In this document: positions 1-9,035 of the stretch, one piece after another
Position numbering within the stretch: position 1 is the stretch's first letter
Layout: the number at the start of each line of letters is the position of its first letter
Source of the DNA: Sandaracinus amylolyticus
GTDB lineage: Bacteria > Myxococcota_A > Polyangia > Polyangiales > Sandaracinaceae
NCBI RefSeq assembly: GCF_021631985.1
Contig: NZ_CP070225.1
Coordinates: forward strand, 5,270,001 to 5,334,000
DNA: 64,000 bases
Direction: 5' to 3'
Notes under the pieces: model-generated
Databases searched by the model: none
Told to the model about the DNA's origin: nothing
What the model saw: the letters and a program-made list of their open reading frames with translations, nothing else
Translations under genes and position numbers: made by a program

Positions 1-781
1 CCTCGCGCAGGTGCCGCGCGAAGCCCTCGGGCAGCTGATCGCGCGGGATCGCGTCGACCTTCTCGCCGCGCACGAACTCCATCGTCATCACGCGCTCGCC
101 CGATCGATCCGCGAACACCTTCGGGAAGCGCACCTTCTTCACGCGCCGGAAGTTCTCGCGGAAGCGCTCGTAGTTGCGCGCCTCGATGCGCAGATCGGTC
201 TGCTGGACGATGCCCTCGACGAAGTGCTCGAGGTGCACCGCGAGCTCGGCGTGGCGCGCCCGCCCCGAGACGCGCTCGAGGATGCGCGCGAAGAAGAGCA
301 GGATGCGCCCGTCGCGCTCGGCGTTCCTGCGCACGTCGGGCCGCAGCACCTTCACCGCGACCTCGGTGCCGTCGAGGAGCACCCCGCGATGCACCTGCGC
401 CACCGACGCCGCCGCGATCGGCAGCTCGTCGAGCTCGCGGAAGAGCTCCCCGATCGGCGCGCCGAGCTCGCGCTCCACGATCGCGCGCGCGTTCGGGAAC
501 GCGGGCAGCTTGTCCTGCAGGTGACGCAGCTCGGCGATGAGCTCGGGCGCGAAGAGGTCGGGCCGCGTGCTCATCACCTGGCCGAGCTTGATGAAGGTCG
601 CGCCGAGCGCCTCCATCGCGCTGCGCAGCACGCGACCTCGCAGCGCGGCGACGCGCGCCCGCTTCACGTCGGGGTCTCGCACGAAGACGAGACCGGCGCG
701 GAGGATCGCGTAGCGGAGGAGCGACCACCACGCGACGAGCCAGATGAACGAGCCGCGGACGAGGAAGCCGAGGGCCTGCAT
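1..781 (-). CDS. ABC1/UbiB (AarF) family protein kinase-like, cut by window edge
   Basis: Atypical kinase of the ABC1/ADCK/UbiB family, whose members act at membranes in quinone or lipid metabolism. Only the N-terminal 260 codons are in the window. I read the hallmark KxGQ motif (K65-L-G-Q68), the Ala-rich loop that replaces the kinase Gly-rich loop (AAAS at 123-126, followed by VAQVH), and the ATP-site Lys in VAVK (K144). The N-terminus carries an aromatic, membrane-leaning stretch (residues 6-26). ATG at 781 is the first ATG in a frame that stays open upstream, 49 bp after the stop of the flavin oxidoreductase gene, so the two may be cotranscribed. The substrate cannot be told from sequence. 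Confidence 0.85.
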   Translation of the reverse strand, partial: MQALGFLVRGSFIWLVAWWSLLRYAILRAGLVFVRDPDVKRARVAALRGRVLRSAMEALGATFIKLGQVMSTRPDLFAPELIAELRHLQDKLPAFPNARAIVERELGAPIGELFRELDELPIAAASVAQVHRGVLLDGTEVAVKVLRPDVRRNAERDGRILLFFARILERVSGRARHAELAVHLEHFVEGIVQQTDLRIEARNYERFRENFRRVKKVRFPKVFADRSGERVMTMEFVRGEKVDAIPRDQLPEGFARHLRE

Positions 782-830
782 CGCGCGCGCGAGTCTGGAT
801 TCGGCGCGCGAGCGCGTCGACTCGACGCGC

Positions 831-1883
831 TCAGATCGCCGGGTAGTCGACGTACCCCTCGGCGCCCGGCGTGTAGAACGTGCTGGGATCCGGGGTCGCG
901 AGCGGGGCGCCGCGCTCGAGGCGCGCGACGAGATCGGGGTTCGCGATGAAGGGCCGACCGAACGCGATCAGGTCGCCGCGACGCTCGGCGATCGCAGCCT
1001 CGGCGCGCGACCGATCGTAGCCGCCGTTGAGCACGATCGGGCCCTCGTAGGTGGCGCGGATCGCCTTCGCGGTCGCGGCGAACCCCTCGTTCGCGCTCTC
1101 GACGAGGTGCACGTACACGAGCCCGCGGAGGCCGCGCGCGAGCGCGGTGTACTGCGCCTCGACCTCGTCGTGCGCCGGCAGGTCGTTGAACGTGCTGAAG
1201 GGCGAGAGTCGGATGCCCACCCGCTCCTCGCCGATCGCGCCGGCGGTCGCAGCAGCGACCTCGGCGACGAAGCGCGCGCGGTTCTCCACGCTGCCGCCAT
1301 AGCCATCGGTGCGGCGGTTCGTGTGCGGGTGGAGGAACTGCTCGAGCAGGTACCCGTTCGCTCCGTGCAGCTCGATGCCGTCGAAGCCCGCCTCGATCGC
1401 GTTGCGCGCGGCGTGCACGAATCCGTCGCGCGCCTCGCGCACGTCGCGCTCGCTCATCGCGTCGGGCTCGGCCTCGGGCTGCAGGCCCTGCTGATCGGTC
1501 CACATCATCCCGTGCGCGCGCACTCCGCTCGGCGAGACCACGCGCGCGCCCTCCGGCGTGTTGTGCGGGTGCGCGATGCGCCCGACGTGCATCAGCTGCG
1601 CGAAGATGCGTCCGCCGCGCGCGTGCACGGCGTCGGTCACCGCGCGCCATCCGCGCACCTGCTCGCTCGAGAAGAGCCCGGGCGTGCGCGCGTAGCCGAG
1701 CCCGTCGGCCGAGGGTGCGATCCCCTCGGTGACGATCAGCCCGGCGGACGCGCGCTGCGCGTAGTAGTCGCGCATCAGCTCGTTGGGCACCGCGCCGATC
1801 GCGCGGCTGCGGGTCATGGGGGCCATCACGACGCGGTTCGCGAGCTCGAGCGAGCCCAGTCGGTAGGGAGTGAAGAGCGGCAT
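831..1883 (-). CDS. NADH:flavin oxidoreductase, Old Yellow Enzyme family (NemA-like)
   Basis: FMN-dependent ene-reductase that reduces activated C=C or nitro/nitrate-ester substrates with NAD(P)H in the cytoplasm. The 350-residue TIM-barrel length fits the family. The N-terminal MAPMTRSRA segment and the substrate-binding H173-G-A-N176-G-Y178 motif (His/Asn pair plus proton-donor Tyr) are intact, as is the FMN phosphate-binding [12 protein letters not shown] near the C-terminus. I chose the inner ATG at 1883 over the one at 1907 because AGGAG lies seven bases upstream of it and family members start MxLFxP. It is divergent from a LysR regulator with palindromic operator-like DNA between them, so it is probably induced by an electrophile through that regulator. 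Confidence 0.93.
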   Translation of the reverse strand: MPLFTPYRLGSLELANRVVMAPMTRSRAIGAVPNELMRDYYAQRASAGLIVTEGIAPSADGLGYARTPGLFSSEQVRGWRAVTDAVHARGGRIFAQLMHVGRIAHPHNTPEGARVVSPSGVRAHGMMWTDQQGLQPEAEPDAMSERDVREARDGFVHAARNAIEAGFDGIELHGANGYLLEQFLHPHTNRRTDGYGGSVENRARFVAEVAAATAGAIGEERVGIRLSPFSTFNDLPAHDEVEAQYTALARGLRGLVYVHLVESANEGFAATAKAIRATYEGPIVLNGGYDRSRAEAAIAERRGDLIAFGRPFIANPDLVARLERGAPLATPDPSTFYTPGAEGYVDYPAI

Positions 1884-1936
1884 CGACGTGCTCCTGTGGT
1901 GGGTCACGCGCTCACTCTGAGGATCTCGGGATGCGT

Positions 1937-1980
1937 GGACAATGGAGGCTCATACGGACACATTGTCCGGCCATGCGGAC
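1937..1980. promoter_or_regulatory. Palindromic operator candidates between OYE and lysR genes
   Basis: A perfect 15-bp palindrome, CGGACA-CAT-TGTCCG, lies at 1955-1969. A further half-site GGACAAT at 1937-1943 matches its ATTGTCC arm (1962-1968) in inverted orientation. Another CGGAC at 1976-1980 falls inside the first codons of the regulator. The whole 89-bp divergent spacer would be covered by a LysR tetramer. This position and symmetry are usual for an autoregulated LysR-type regulator with a divergent target; binding itself is inference. Confidence 0.6.
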
Positions 1981-2923
1981 GACGCGAGAAGCCGATCCCA
2001 ACGCCGTCATCGCGTTCGTCGAGGTCGTCGAGCGACAGAGCTTCCGCGGCGCAGCGCGCGCGCTCGGCGTCCCGAAGTCGACGCTCAGCCAGCGCGTCGC
2101 CGCGCTCGAGGAGCACCTCGGCGCGCGCCTGCTCGTGCGCACCACGCGCAGCGTGAAGCTCACCGACATCGGCGCGAGCTATCACCGCGAGGTCGCGCCC
2201 GCGATCGCCGCGCTGCGCGCCGCGGAGAGCCTCGTCGGCTCGCTGCAGGCGCACCCGAGCGGGCGGCTGCGCATGACCGCGCCCTTCGAGCTCGGACAGG
2301 ACGTGCTCGGCCCGCTGATCGCGACCTACACCCAGCGTTATCCCGAGGTCGCGATCGAGATCGATCTGCTCGATCGACAGGTGAACCTGGTCGAAGAGGG
2401 CTTCGACCTCGCGATCCGCGTCGGCCCGCTCGCGGACTCGGCCCTCGTCGCGCGCCGCCTCGGAGAGCCGCGCACGGTCGCGCTCTTCGCGAGCCCGGAG
2501 TACCTGCGGCGCGCAGGCACGCCGGCGCATCCGCGCGAGCTCGCGTCGCATCGCTGCCTCGTGATGCACGGCCAGCGCACCCCGACGAGCTGGATGTTCC
2601 GCGGCGAGCGCAAGCCGCGCTCGATCGCGATCGCGCCGCACCTCGCGGTGAACAGCTTCCACGTGCTCCGCACGCTGGCGATCGCGGGCGCGGGGATCGC
2701 GCGCATGCCCTCGCCCTACGGCAACGGGCCCATCGCGTCGGGCGAGCTCGTCGAGGTGCTCGCGGAATTCGCACCGCCGCCGGTGCAGGTGTTCGCGGTG
2801 TACCCGAGCGCGCGCAGCATCTCCCCGGCGCTGCGCGCGATGCTCGAGGTGCTCGAGGCGGGCTACGACACCGCGGCGCTCGGCGCGCTGAGCACGAGCC
2901 TGCTGCGACGACGCAAGCGCTGA
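1973..2923 (+). CDS. LysR-family transcriptional regulator
   Basis: DNA-binding regulator with an N-terminal winged helix-turn-helix (roughly residues 5-65; [23 protein letters not shown] is typical) and a periplasmic-binding-protein-like effector domain (about 90-300). Its 316 residues match the family. I prefer ATG 1973 over ATG 1931 because alignment to LysR proteins begins about eight residues before the first helix and because the upstream stretch contains the palindromic operator. Divergent from the Old Yellow Enzyme gene, which is its likely target. This CrgA/DsdC-type arrangement (LysR next to an OYE) is common for quinone or electrophile stress; the effector is unknown. Confidence 0.9.
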   Translation: MRTTREADPNAVIAFVEVVERQSFRGAARALGVPKSTLSQRVAALEEHLGARLLVRTTRSVKLTDIGASYHREVAPAIAALRAAESLVGSLQAHPSGRLRMTAPFELGQDVLGPLIATYTQRYPEVAIEIDLLDRQVNLVEEGFDLAIRVGPLADSALVARRLGEPRTVALFASPEYLRRAGTPAHPRELASHRCLVMHGQRTPTSWMFRGERKPRSIAIAPHLAVNSFHVLRTLAIAGAGIARMPSPYGNGPIASGELVEVLAEFAPPPVQVFAVYPSARSISPALRAMLEVLEAGYDTAALGALSTSLLRRRKR

Positions 2924-2967
2924 CGCTCCCTTGTGGGATCTCGCGTCGAGCCCACGTCCTCTGGAGG

Positions 2968-4392
2968 ATGCCGGAGCGCTGGGACGCGATCGTGGTGGGC
3001 GCGGGCCCGAACGGGCTCGCCGCCGCGTGCACGCTCGCGCGCGCCGGCCGCTCGGTGCTCGTGCTCGAGGCGGCATCGCGCCCCGGCGGCGGCACGCGCA
3101 CCGAGGAGATCACCGAGCGCGGCTTCAAGCACGACCTCTGCTCCGCGATCCACCCGATGGGCGCGGCGTCGCCCTTCTTCCGCACCATCGATCTGCGCCC
3201 CTACGGGCTCGAGTGGGTGCACCCCGAGATCGCGCTCGCCCATCCGTTCGACGACGGGACCGCGATGCAGCTGCACCACTCGCTCGACGCGACGGTCGAC
3301 GCGATGGGCGACGACGGGCCGCGCTGGCGGCGCCTCTTCCAGCCCTTCCTCGATCACACCGACGCGCTGCTCGAGGAGACGCTCGGACCGCTGCGCATCC
3401 CGCGGCGCATCTGGCTGATGGCGCGGTTCGGGCTGCGCGCGCTGCGCTCCGCGGAGGGCCTCACGCGCGCGATGTTCGGCAGCCCCAAGACGCGCGCGAT
3501 GTTCGGTGGGATCGCGGCGCACGCGCTGGTGCCGCTCTCCTCGTGGGGCACGGCGTCGTTCGGGCTGATGCTGATCCTCGCGGGACACAAGGCGGGATGG
3601 CCCGCGGCGCGCGGCGGATCGATCGCGATCTCCGACGCGATGATCGCGTACCTGCGCGAGCGCGGCTGCGAGGTGCGCACCGATCATCGCGTCTCGTCGC
3701 TTCGCGAGCTGCCGGAGAGCAAGGCCGTGCTCTTCGATCTCGGGCCGCACCAGATCGCGCGGATCGCGGGCGACGCGCTGCCGTTGCGTTATCGCAATGC
3801 CCTCTTGCGATTTCGCTACGGCCCCGGCGTGTTCAAGGTCGACTGGGCGCTCGACCAGCCGATCCCGTGGAAGAGCGAGGCGTGCCGGCGCGCGGGCACG
3901 GTGCACCTCGCGAACACCTGGGAGGAGCTCGACGAGACCCAGCGCGCGGTGTCGCGCGGCGAGGTGAGCGAGCGGCCCTTCGTGCTGGTCGCGCAGCAGA
4001 GCCTCTTCGACGACACGCGCGCCCCGAAGGGCAAGCACACGGGATGGGCGTACATCCACGTGCCGCACGGCAGCACCGTCGACGCGACGCAGCGCATCGA
4101 GGCGCAGATCGAGCGCTTCGCGCCGGGCTTCCGCGACGTGATCCGCACGCGCCACGTGATCGATCCGCGCGCGCTCGAGGCGCACGACGAGAACATGATC
4201 GGCGGCGACATCGGCGGCGGCGCCAACGATCTCTGGCAGCTCGTGTGGCGGCCGATGGTGCGCTGGGATCCGTACACGACGCCGAACCCCTCGCTCTTCC
4301 TCTGCTCGTCGAGCACGCCGCCCGGCGGCGGCGTGCACGGGATGTGTGGATGGCACGCGGCGCAGCGCGCCCTCTGCGGTGTGTTGCGGTAG
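2968..4392 (+). CDS. FAD-dependent oxidoreductase, phytoene desaturase/CrtI-like
   Basis: A 474-residue flavoprotein of the amine oxidase/carotenoid desaturase superfamily. The N-terminus has the dinucleotide-binding motif VVGAGPNGLAAA (G11-x-G13-x2-G16) followed by the acidic end of beta-2 and RPGGG. The C-terminal STPPGGGVHGMCGW segment is the FAD-closing motif of CrtI-like proteins. The protein is cytoplasmic or peripheral, and the substrate is probably a lipid or isoprenoid. ATG 2968 is in the right place for the Rossmann fold, although the GGAGG just before it is too close to act as a normal ribosome site. The gene lies 44 bp after lysR on the same strand, but no other carotenoid genes are near, so calling it a phytoene desaturase would be too specific. 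Confidence 0.85.
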   Translation: MPERWDAIVVGAGPNGLAAACTLARAGRSVLVLEAASRPGGGTRTEEITERGFKHDLCSAIHPMGAASPFFRTIDLRPYGLEWVHPEIALAHPFDDGTAMQLHHSLDATVDAMGDDGPRWRRLFQPFLDHTDALLEETLGPLRIPRRIWLMARFGLRALRSAEGLTRAMFGSPKTRAMFGGIAAHALVPLSSWGTASFGLMLILAGHKAGWPAARGGSIAISDAMIAYLRERGCEVRTDHRVSSLRELPESKAVLFDLGPHQIARIAGDALPLRYRNALLRFRYGPGVFKVDWALDQPIPWKSEACRRAGTVHLANTWEELDETQRAVSRGEVSERPFVLVAQQSLFDDTRAPKGKHTGWAYIHVPHGSTVDATQRIEAQIERFAPGFRDVIRTRHVIDPRALEAHDENMIGGDIGGGANDLWQLVWRPMVRWDPYTTPNPSLFLCSSSTPPGGGVHGMCGWHAAQRALCGVLR

Positions 4393-4476
4393 GCCGCATC
4401 ACGCACTGCGGATTTCCGGGCTCGCTCGCGTTCCTACCTCACGAACGCGCGCTCCTTGCGCGCGAGGAGGCTCGCG

Positions 4477-6384
4477 ATGCGACGACGTTCCACCACGATG
4501 CTCGCGTTCGGCGTCGCGTCGCTCTCCACGTTCGCATGCACGCAGATCGAGCCGCCCTCCTCGTCCCCGACGCTCGATGCCACGACCATCCCGCAGTTCG
4601 TGCAGGCGCTGCCGATCATCGCGCCGATGGAGCCGACCGGCCGCGACGGAGACGTGGTCGAGTACCGCATCGCGGCGCGCCAGTTCGACCAGCAGATCCT
4701 GCCGCCGCCGCTCCCCACCACGACGGTGTGGGGCTACGGGCGCGACGGAGATCCGTCGTCGTTCCACTCGCCCTCGCGCACCATCGAGGCGCGCAGCGGC
4801 GAGCCCGTGCGCGTCACCTGGATCAACGGGCTCGTCGACGACGCGGGCGACTACCTACCGCACCTCTTGCCGGTCGACGCGACGCTGCACTGGGCCGATC
4901 CCGGCGGTCACGGCGATCACGTGACGGCCGACGAAGTGCAGTACACCGGACCGGTCCCGACGGTCACGCACGTGCACGGCGCGCACTCGTTCGATCACAG
5001 CGACGGTCATCCCGAGGCGTGGTTCCTGCCCGACGCGCGCAACATCCCCGAGGGGTTCGAGCGCCGCGGACCGACGTACCGCACCCAGGGCGATGGGGGC
5101 GAGGGCACGGCGGTGTTCGACTATCCGCACGACGAGCCGGCGACGACGCTCTGGTACCACGATCACTCGCTCGGCATGACGCGCGTCAACGTGTACGCGG
5201 GGCTCGCGGGCATGTGGATCCTGCGCGACGACGTCGAGGATGCGCTCGGCCTCCCGGGCCCGGCGCCGGCGATCGGAGATCCGCCGGGCACGCGCTACTA
5301 CGAGCTCCCGCTGGTCATCCAGGACCGCAGCTTCACCGACGACGGCGCGCTCTCGTATCCCTCGTCGCGCACGGAGTTCGGTGACTACGACGGTCCGTAC
5401 GCGCCGACCTCCGACGTCCCGCCGATCTGGAACCCCGAGGTGTTCGGCGACGTGATGATCGTCAACGGCGCCGCGTGGCCGTACCTCGAGGTCGAGCCGC
5501 GCCTCTATCGCTTCCGCATCCTCAACGCGTCGGACTCGCGCACGCTGATCCTCCACTTCAGCGACGAGCGCGCGGCGTTCGTGCAGATCGGCGGCGACGG
5601 CGGGCTGCTCTCGGACGCGCCGGCCCGCCACGTGGAGCTCGTGATCGGCCCCGCCGAGCGCTACGACGTGCTCGTCGACTTCTCGCGCTTCTCCGAGGGC
5701 GACTCGATCACGCTGCTCAACCGCGGGCCCGACGAGGCGTGGGGCGGTCCTCACGTGACGCCGCCGCAGGAGCCCGCCGATCCCACGACCACCGGCCGCG
5801 TGATGCAGCTCCGCGTGATCGCCCGCACCGACGAGGGCACCGAGGGCGCGGTCCCGAGCGCGCTTCCTCCCGTGGCGACGCCGACGACCTCGCTCCCGCC
5901 GCGCGACCTCGTGCTGATCGAGGAGGACGTCGAGGGCGCGGACGCGCCGCTGCACGTGATGCTGGGGACGCTCGAGGAGGGCGCGCTGATGTGGTCCGCG
6001 CCGCCGACCGAAGTGGTGAGCCTCGGCGACACCGAGATCTGGCGCATCGCGAACACGACCGACGACGCGCACCCGATCCACCTGCACCTCGTGCAGTTCC
6101 GCGTGCTCGATCGCACCCCGTTCGACACCGACGCGTTCGCGACCGCGCAGCAGCAGTGGCTCGCCGGCGAGGGCCCGCAGCCGGTGCTCGAGGACTTCGT
6201 GACGGGCGCCGCGATCCCCGCGCTCCCGCAGGAGCAAGGCGACAAGGACACCGTGATGGTGTGGCCCGGGACCATCACGCGCTTCGTCGCGACGTTCGAT
6301 CGCGCGGGCCAGTACGTGTGGCACTGCCACATCCTCGAGCACGAGGACAACGACATGATGCGGCCGCTCGTGATCACCCCGTGA
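4477..6384 (+). CDS. Multicopper oxidase, CotA/bilirubin-oxidase-like, exported
   Basis: Secreted laccase-type enzyme that oxidises phenols, pigments or metals and reduces O2 to water. All four copper-ligand blocks are present: H165-V-H167-G, WYH228-D-H230, H532-P-I-H535-L-H537, and H616-C617-H618-xxx-H622 with M627 as likely axial type-1 ligand. The family arrangement of three cupredoxin domains fits the 635 residues. The N-terminus is a signal peptide ending at TFAC, so it may be a lipoprotein or simply secreted; no twin-arginine FLK motif is evident beyond the RRR start. ATG 4477 is chosen for the GAGGAGG six bases upstream. It is followed directly by a large nested hairpin. Confidence 0.93.
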   Translation: MRRRSTTMLAFGVASLSTFACTQIEPPSSSPTLDATTIPQFVQALPIIAPMEPTGRDGDVVEYRIAARQFDQQILPPPLPTTTVWGYGRDGDPSSFHSPSRTIEARSGEPVRVTWINGLVDDAGDYLPHLLPVDATLHWADPGGHGDHVTADEVQYTGPVPTVTHVHGAHSFDHSDGHPEAWFLPDARNIPEGFERRGPTYRTQGDGGEGTAVFDYPHDEPATTLWYHDHSLGMTRVNVYAGLAGMWILRDDVEDALGLPGPAPAIGDPPGTRYYELPLVIQDRSFTDDGALSYPSSRTEFGDYDGPYAPTSDVPPIWNPEVFGDVMIVNGAAWPYLEVEPRLYRFRILNASDSRTLILHFSDERAAFVQIGGDGGLLSDAPARHVELVIGPAERYDVLVDFSRFSEGDSITLLNRGPDEAWGGPHVTPPQEPADPTTTGRVMQLRVIARTDEGTEGAVPSALPPVATPTTSLPPRDLVLIEEDVEGADAPLHVMLGTLEEGALMWSAPPTEVVSLGDTEIWRIANTTDDAHPIHLHLVQFRVLDRTPFDTDAFATAQQQWLAGEGPQPVLEDFVTGAAIPALPQEQGDKDTVMVWPGTITRFVATFDRAGQYVWHCHILEHEDNDMMRPLVITP

Positions 6385-6407
6385 CGCGGCCCGGGTGATC
6401 AACATCG

Positions 6408-6480
6408 GCTCGCTCGCGGAGGGCCCTCCCTTCCGCGTGCTCCGCACGCCCCGTGCGGGCCCTCCGCGAGCGAGCACTCC
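6408..6480 (+). terminator. Long nested hairpin, member of post-stop repeat family 2
   Basis: Two perfect 19-nt complementary arms (6408-6426 and 6457-6475) enclose an inner perfect 6-bp hairpin (6435-6440 / 6444-6449). It starts 24 bp behind the stop of the multicopper oxidase gene. No T-run follows, so it is a strong RNA structure rather than a textbook intrinsic terminator. A second element with the same architecture and matching ends (ATCGGCTCGC ... GAGCACTCCGG) lies at 29016-29084. Confidence 0.7.
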
Positions 6481-6507
6481 GGCGGAGGTGGTACCGTCGC
6501 GGCCTCC

Positions 6508-7152
6508 ATGCCCGACGTGCGCGCCCTGTCCCGCCCCTACCCTGCGCGCGATCACGCGCCCGTCCTCACCCACGTCGACACCGCGATCTTCACGGCGCGC
6601 TACTTCACGCGCTGTCTCGCGCACCCGACCTGTCGCGACTGGTGCTGCTCGCACGGTGTCGACGTGGACGAGGCGAACGTCGCGCGCCTGCTCGAGCACG
6701 CCGACGAGCTCGAGCGCTTCACGGGCATCGATCGCGCGCGCTGGTTCCGCGACGACGTCACGCGCGACGCGGAGTTCCCCTCCGGCGCGTACCGCCGCAC
6801 GCGGGTCGAGGACGGCGCGTGCGTGTTCCTCGATCGCAGCGCGCGCGGCTGCCGCATCCACGCGTTCTGCATCGCGACGGGGAGCGACTACCACGAGCTC
6901 AAGCCGATGGTGTCGACGCTCTTCCCGCTCACGTTCGACGAGGGGCTCCTGCGCCCGAGCGACGAGGTGCACGACCACTCGCTCGTCTGCCTCGACGCGC
7001 CCGACACCCGCCCCTCGAGCCCGACGCTCTACCGCGGCGTGCGCGACGAGCTGCGCTTCTACTTCGGCGAACCGCTGCTCGCCGAGCTCGACGCGCTCGA
7101 GGCCGCGCACACGCCCCACGCGCCCACGCGCCTGCGCGTCGTCCCGGGGTGA
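6508..7152 (+). CDS. YkgJ-like cysteine-cluster protein
   Basis: A 214-residue soluble protein of unknown role. It carries two Cys groups typical of the YkgJ/UPF0153 metal-chelating cluster: C-x5-C-x3-CC around residues 36-47 (ending CRDWCC) and C-x8-CRIHAFC around 110-125. Such proteins probably bind zinc or an iron-sulfur centre. The ATG at 6508 follows a large hairpin by about 30 bp, so it probably has its own promoter. The family call rests on Cys spacing only; the rest of the protein is not recognised. Confidence 0.6.
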   Translation: MPDVRALSRPYPARDHAPVLTHVDTAIFTARYFTRCLAHPTCRDWCCSHGVDVDEANVARLLEHADELERFTGIDRARWFRDDVTRDAEFPSGAYRRTRVEDGACVFLDRSARGCRIHAFCIATGSDYHELKPMVSTLFPLTFDEGLLRPSDEVHDHSLVCLDAPDTRPSSPTLYRGVRDELRFYFGEPLLAELDALEAAHTPHAPTRLRVVPG

Positions 7153-7583
7153 CGCCTGGGCGACATCGGCGGGACACGATCGTGCGAGGCGGCGTGCGCG
7201 CCGCACCCGCGCTCCGGCGTCGCGTCCCGCGCACGCCCCGCTGCCCGCGTTCGCGAGCGTCGTGCCCGGCGCGTTGGTGCGAGGTGGCGCGTCCGCGCGA
7301 CCGTCTTCGCGTCGAGTGCCCCACGTCGCAAGTGCGCCTCGTGCGTGGCCCCGCGGTCCTCGCTCGGCTGCGGTCGTGCGCGTGCGTCGCACCGTGCCGC
7401 GTCTCCCTCGAGCGAGGCTCGCGCATCTCACGTGGAGTCGGGCGCTCGGGCGCGTGCACACCGGAGCAGGTGGAGGTGCCACGCCGGACGACCTCGCGTC
7501 GAGGCACGACGACGCACCGAGGCCTCACGCCACGGACCCTCGTTCCCGCGAGCCGGGCACGCCCGCTGCAAACCCGACGGCGC
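7153..7583. other. 431-bp gap before kinase gene, no gene seen
   Basis: I find no reading frame with convincing protein features on either strand. The stretch is uniformly GC-rich with many short CG-rich self-complementary words, and no clear sigma-70 boxes. It presumably holds the promoter and leader of the kinase gene at 7584. Confidence 0.4.
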
Positions 7584-8903
7584 ATGTCCAGCGTGGCTCA
7601 CGAGGCGTACGGAGACCTCACGCCCGGCGACCGCATCGGCGATCGATGGATCGTCCGCGAGCCGATCGGCAGTGGGGGCCACGCCACGGTGTACCGAGCC
7701 GAGCACGTGGAGCTCGGCCACTCGGTCGCGATCAAGGTGCTGCACCTCGATCGCTGCGGCAGCGCCGCCGACGAGATGCTCGGGCGCTTCCGGCGCGAGG
7801 CGCGCATCGCGGCGCGCATCCAGCACCGCAACGTCGTGCGCGTGTTCGACTGGGGCGAGCTCGAGAGCGGCTGGCCCTACTTCGTGATGCAGCTCGTGCC
7901 GGGCGAAGACCTGCAGGCGCTGATCGATCGCGAGGGCGCGCTGCCGATCGCGGCGGCGGTCGACGTGGGGCTGCAGGCGCTCGCGGGCCTCGGCGCGCTC
8001 GCCGAGCTCGGCGTCGTGCACCGCGACGTGAAGCCCGGGAACGTGATGATCGAGACGCGCCCGAACGGCGCGCGCATCGCGCGCATGGTCGATCTCGGCA
8101 TCGCGTCGAGCTGCGATCACGTCGCGGGGCCGCGCTTCACGCTCGAGGGCACGGTGCTCGGGACGCCCGAGTACATGTCGCCCGAGCAGATCCGCGGGAT
8201 GGAGCTCGATCACCGCGCCGACGTGTACTCGCTCGGCGTGGTGCTCTACGAGGCGCTCACCGGCGTGCTGCCGTTCCACGGCAAGGGCCCGTGCGCGACG
8301 CTCGCGATGGCGCTCACGCAGGAGCCCGCGCGCGCGATCGAGATGCGCCCCGACTGTCCGCCCGAGATCGACGCGATCGTCATGCGCGCGCTCGAGAAGG
8401 ACCGCGAAGCGCGCTTCGAGAGCGCACGCGCGATGGCGAGCGCGCTCGCGGAGGCCGCCGATGCGTGCGGTCTGCCGCGCGGCGCCGACGCGTGGCGCAC
8501 GGCAGACGCGATCGCCGAGCGCGAGGTCGACGGCATCCACGCCGAGACGGTCGCCGCGGACGAAGTGATCGAGCTGGTGCACCGGCGCGCGAAGCGCCCG
8601 GCCGCGCGCGCACGTCACGATGCCGCGCGCCCGCTGCCGCGCGTCGATCCGGCCGCAGCGCGTGCGCTCGACGACTCGACGCGCTTCCTGCGCGAGCCGA
8701 CGAGCACGACGGTGCGCCTCAAGGCGCGCGCGCGAGCACCGTTCGGCGCGATCCGCGCGCTGATCGCGGTGGTGGCCCTGGGCGTCGCGACCGCGCTCGG
8801 CGTGCGCGCCGCGACCGGCGCGGTGATGGCCGACCTGCCGGAGGGCACGACCGACGCGCTGCAGACGCACATCGTGCCCGCGCAGCCGCCGCTCGCGCCG
8901 TGA
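7584..8903 (+). CDS. Transmembrane Ser/Thr protein kinase (PknB/Hanks type) with DLG motif
   Basis: Signalling kinase of 439 residues. The kinase domain spans about 20-285: Gly-rich loop GSGGHATVY, VAIK with K51, catalytic HRDVKPGN with D148, and SPEQ in place of APE. The magnesium-binding motif reads D170-L-G rather than DFG, a known variant that usually keeps activity. After a Arg/Ala-rich linker there is one transmembrane segment (about 394-414, LIAVVALGVATALGV), leaving only a short outer tail of some 25 residues and no sensor domain. It stands alone, with no phosphatase or FHA partner nearby, so its targets cannot be guessed. Confidence 0.92.
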   Translation: MSSVAHEAYGDLTPGDRIGDRWIVREPIGSGGHATVYRAEHVELGHSVAIKVLHLDRCGSAADEMLGRFRREARIAARIQHRNVVRVFDWGELESGWPYFVMQLVPGEDLQALIDREGALPIAAAVDVGLQALAGLGALAELGVVHRDVKPGNVMIETRPNGARIARMVDLGIASSCDHVAGPRFTLEGTVLGTPEYMSPEQIRGMELDHRADVYSLGVVLYEALTGVLPFHGKGPCATLAMALTQEPARAIEMRPDCPPEIDAIVMRALEKDREARFESARAMASALAEAADACGLPRGADAWRTADAIAEREVDGIHAETVAADEVIELVHRRAKRPAARARHDAARPLPRVDPAAARALDDSTRFLREPTSTTVRLKARARAPFGAIRALIAVVALGVATALGVRAATGAVMADLPEGTTDALQTHIVPAQPPLAP

Positions 8904-9035
8904 GGCGCGCGCGCGTTGGGGGCTCGCGTCGCGCTCCGTGACGCGAACGCTCACGCCGCGCGATTGGCCGCGATCCCGCGCGTTTGCTAGACCGCGCGCC
9001 CGAGTCGGTGACATCCGGCTCGGGAGCGACGCAGC

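Noticed and set aside
2968-4392. Assigning the flavoprotein as phytoene desaturase crtI
   Set aside because: The motif set is shared by many amine-oxidase-like flavoenzymes and no other carotenoid gene is near.
4393-4476. The AGGAGG before 4477 as evidence for a longer product starting at TTG 4456
   Set aside because: The Shine-Dalgarno lies between TTG 4456 and ATG 4477 and is correctly spaced for the ATG, which also begins the signal peptide.
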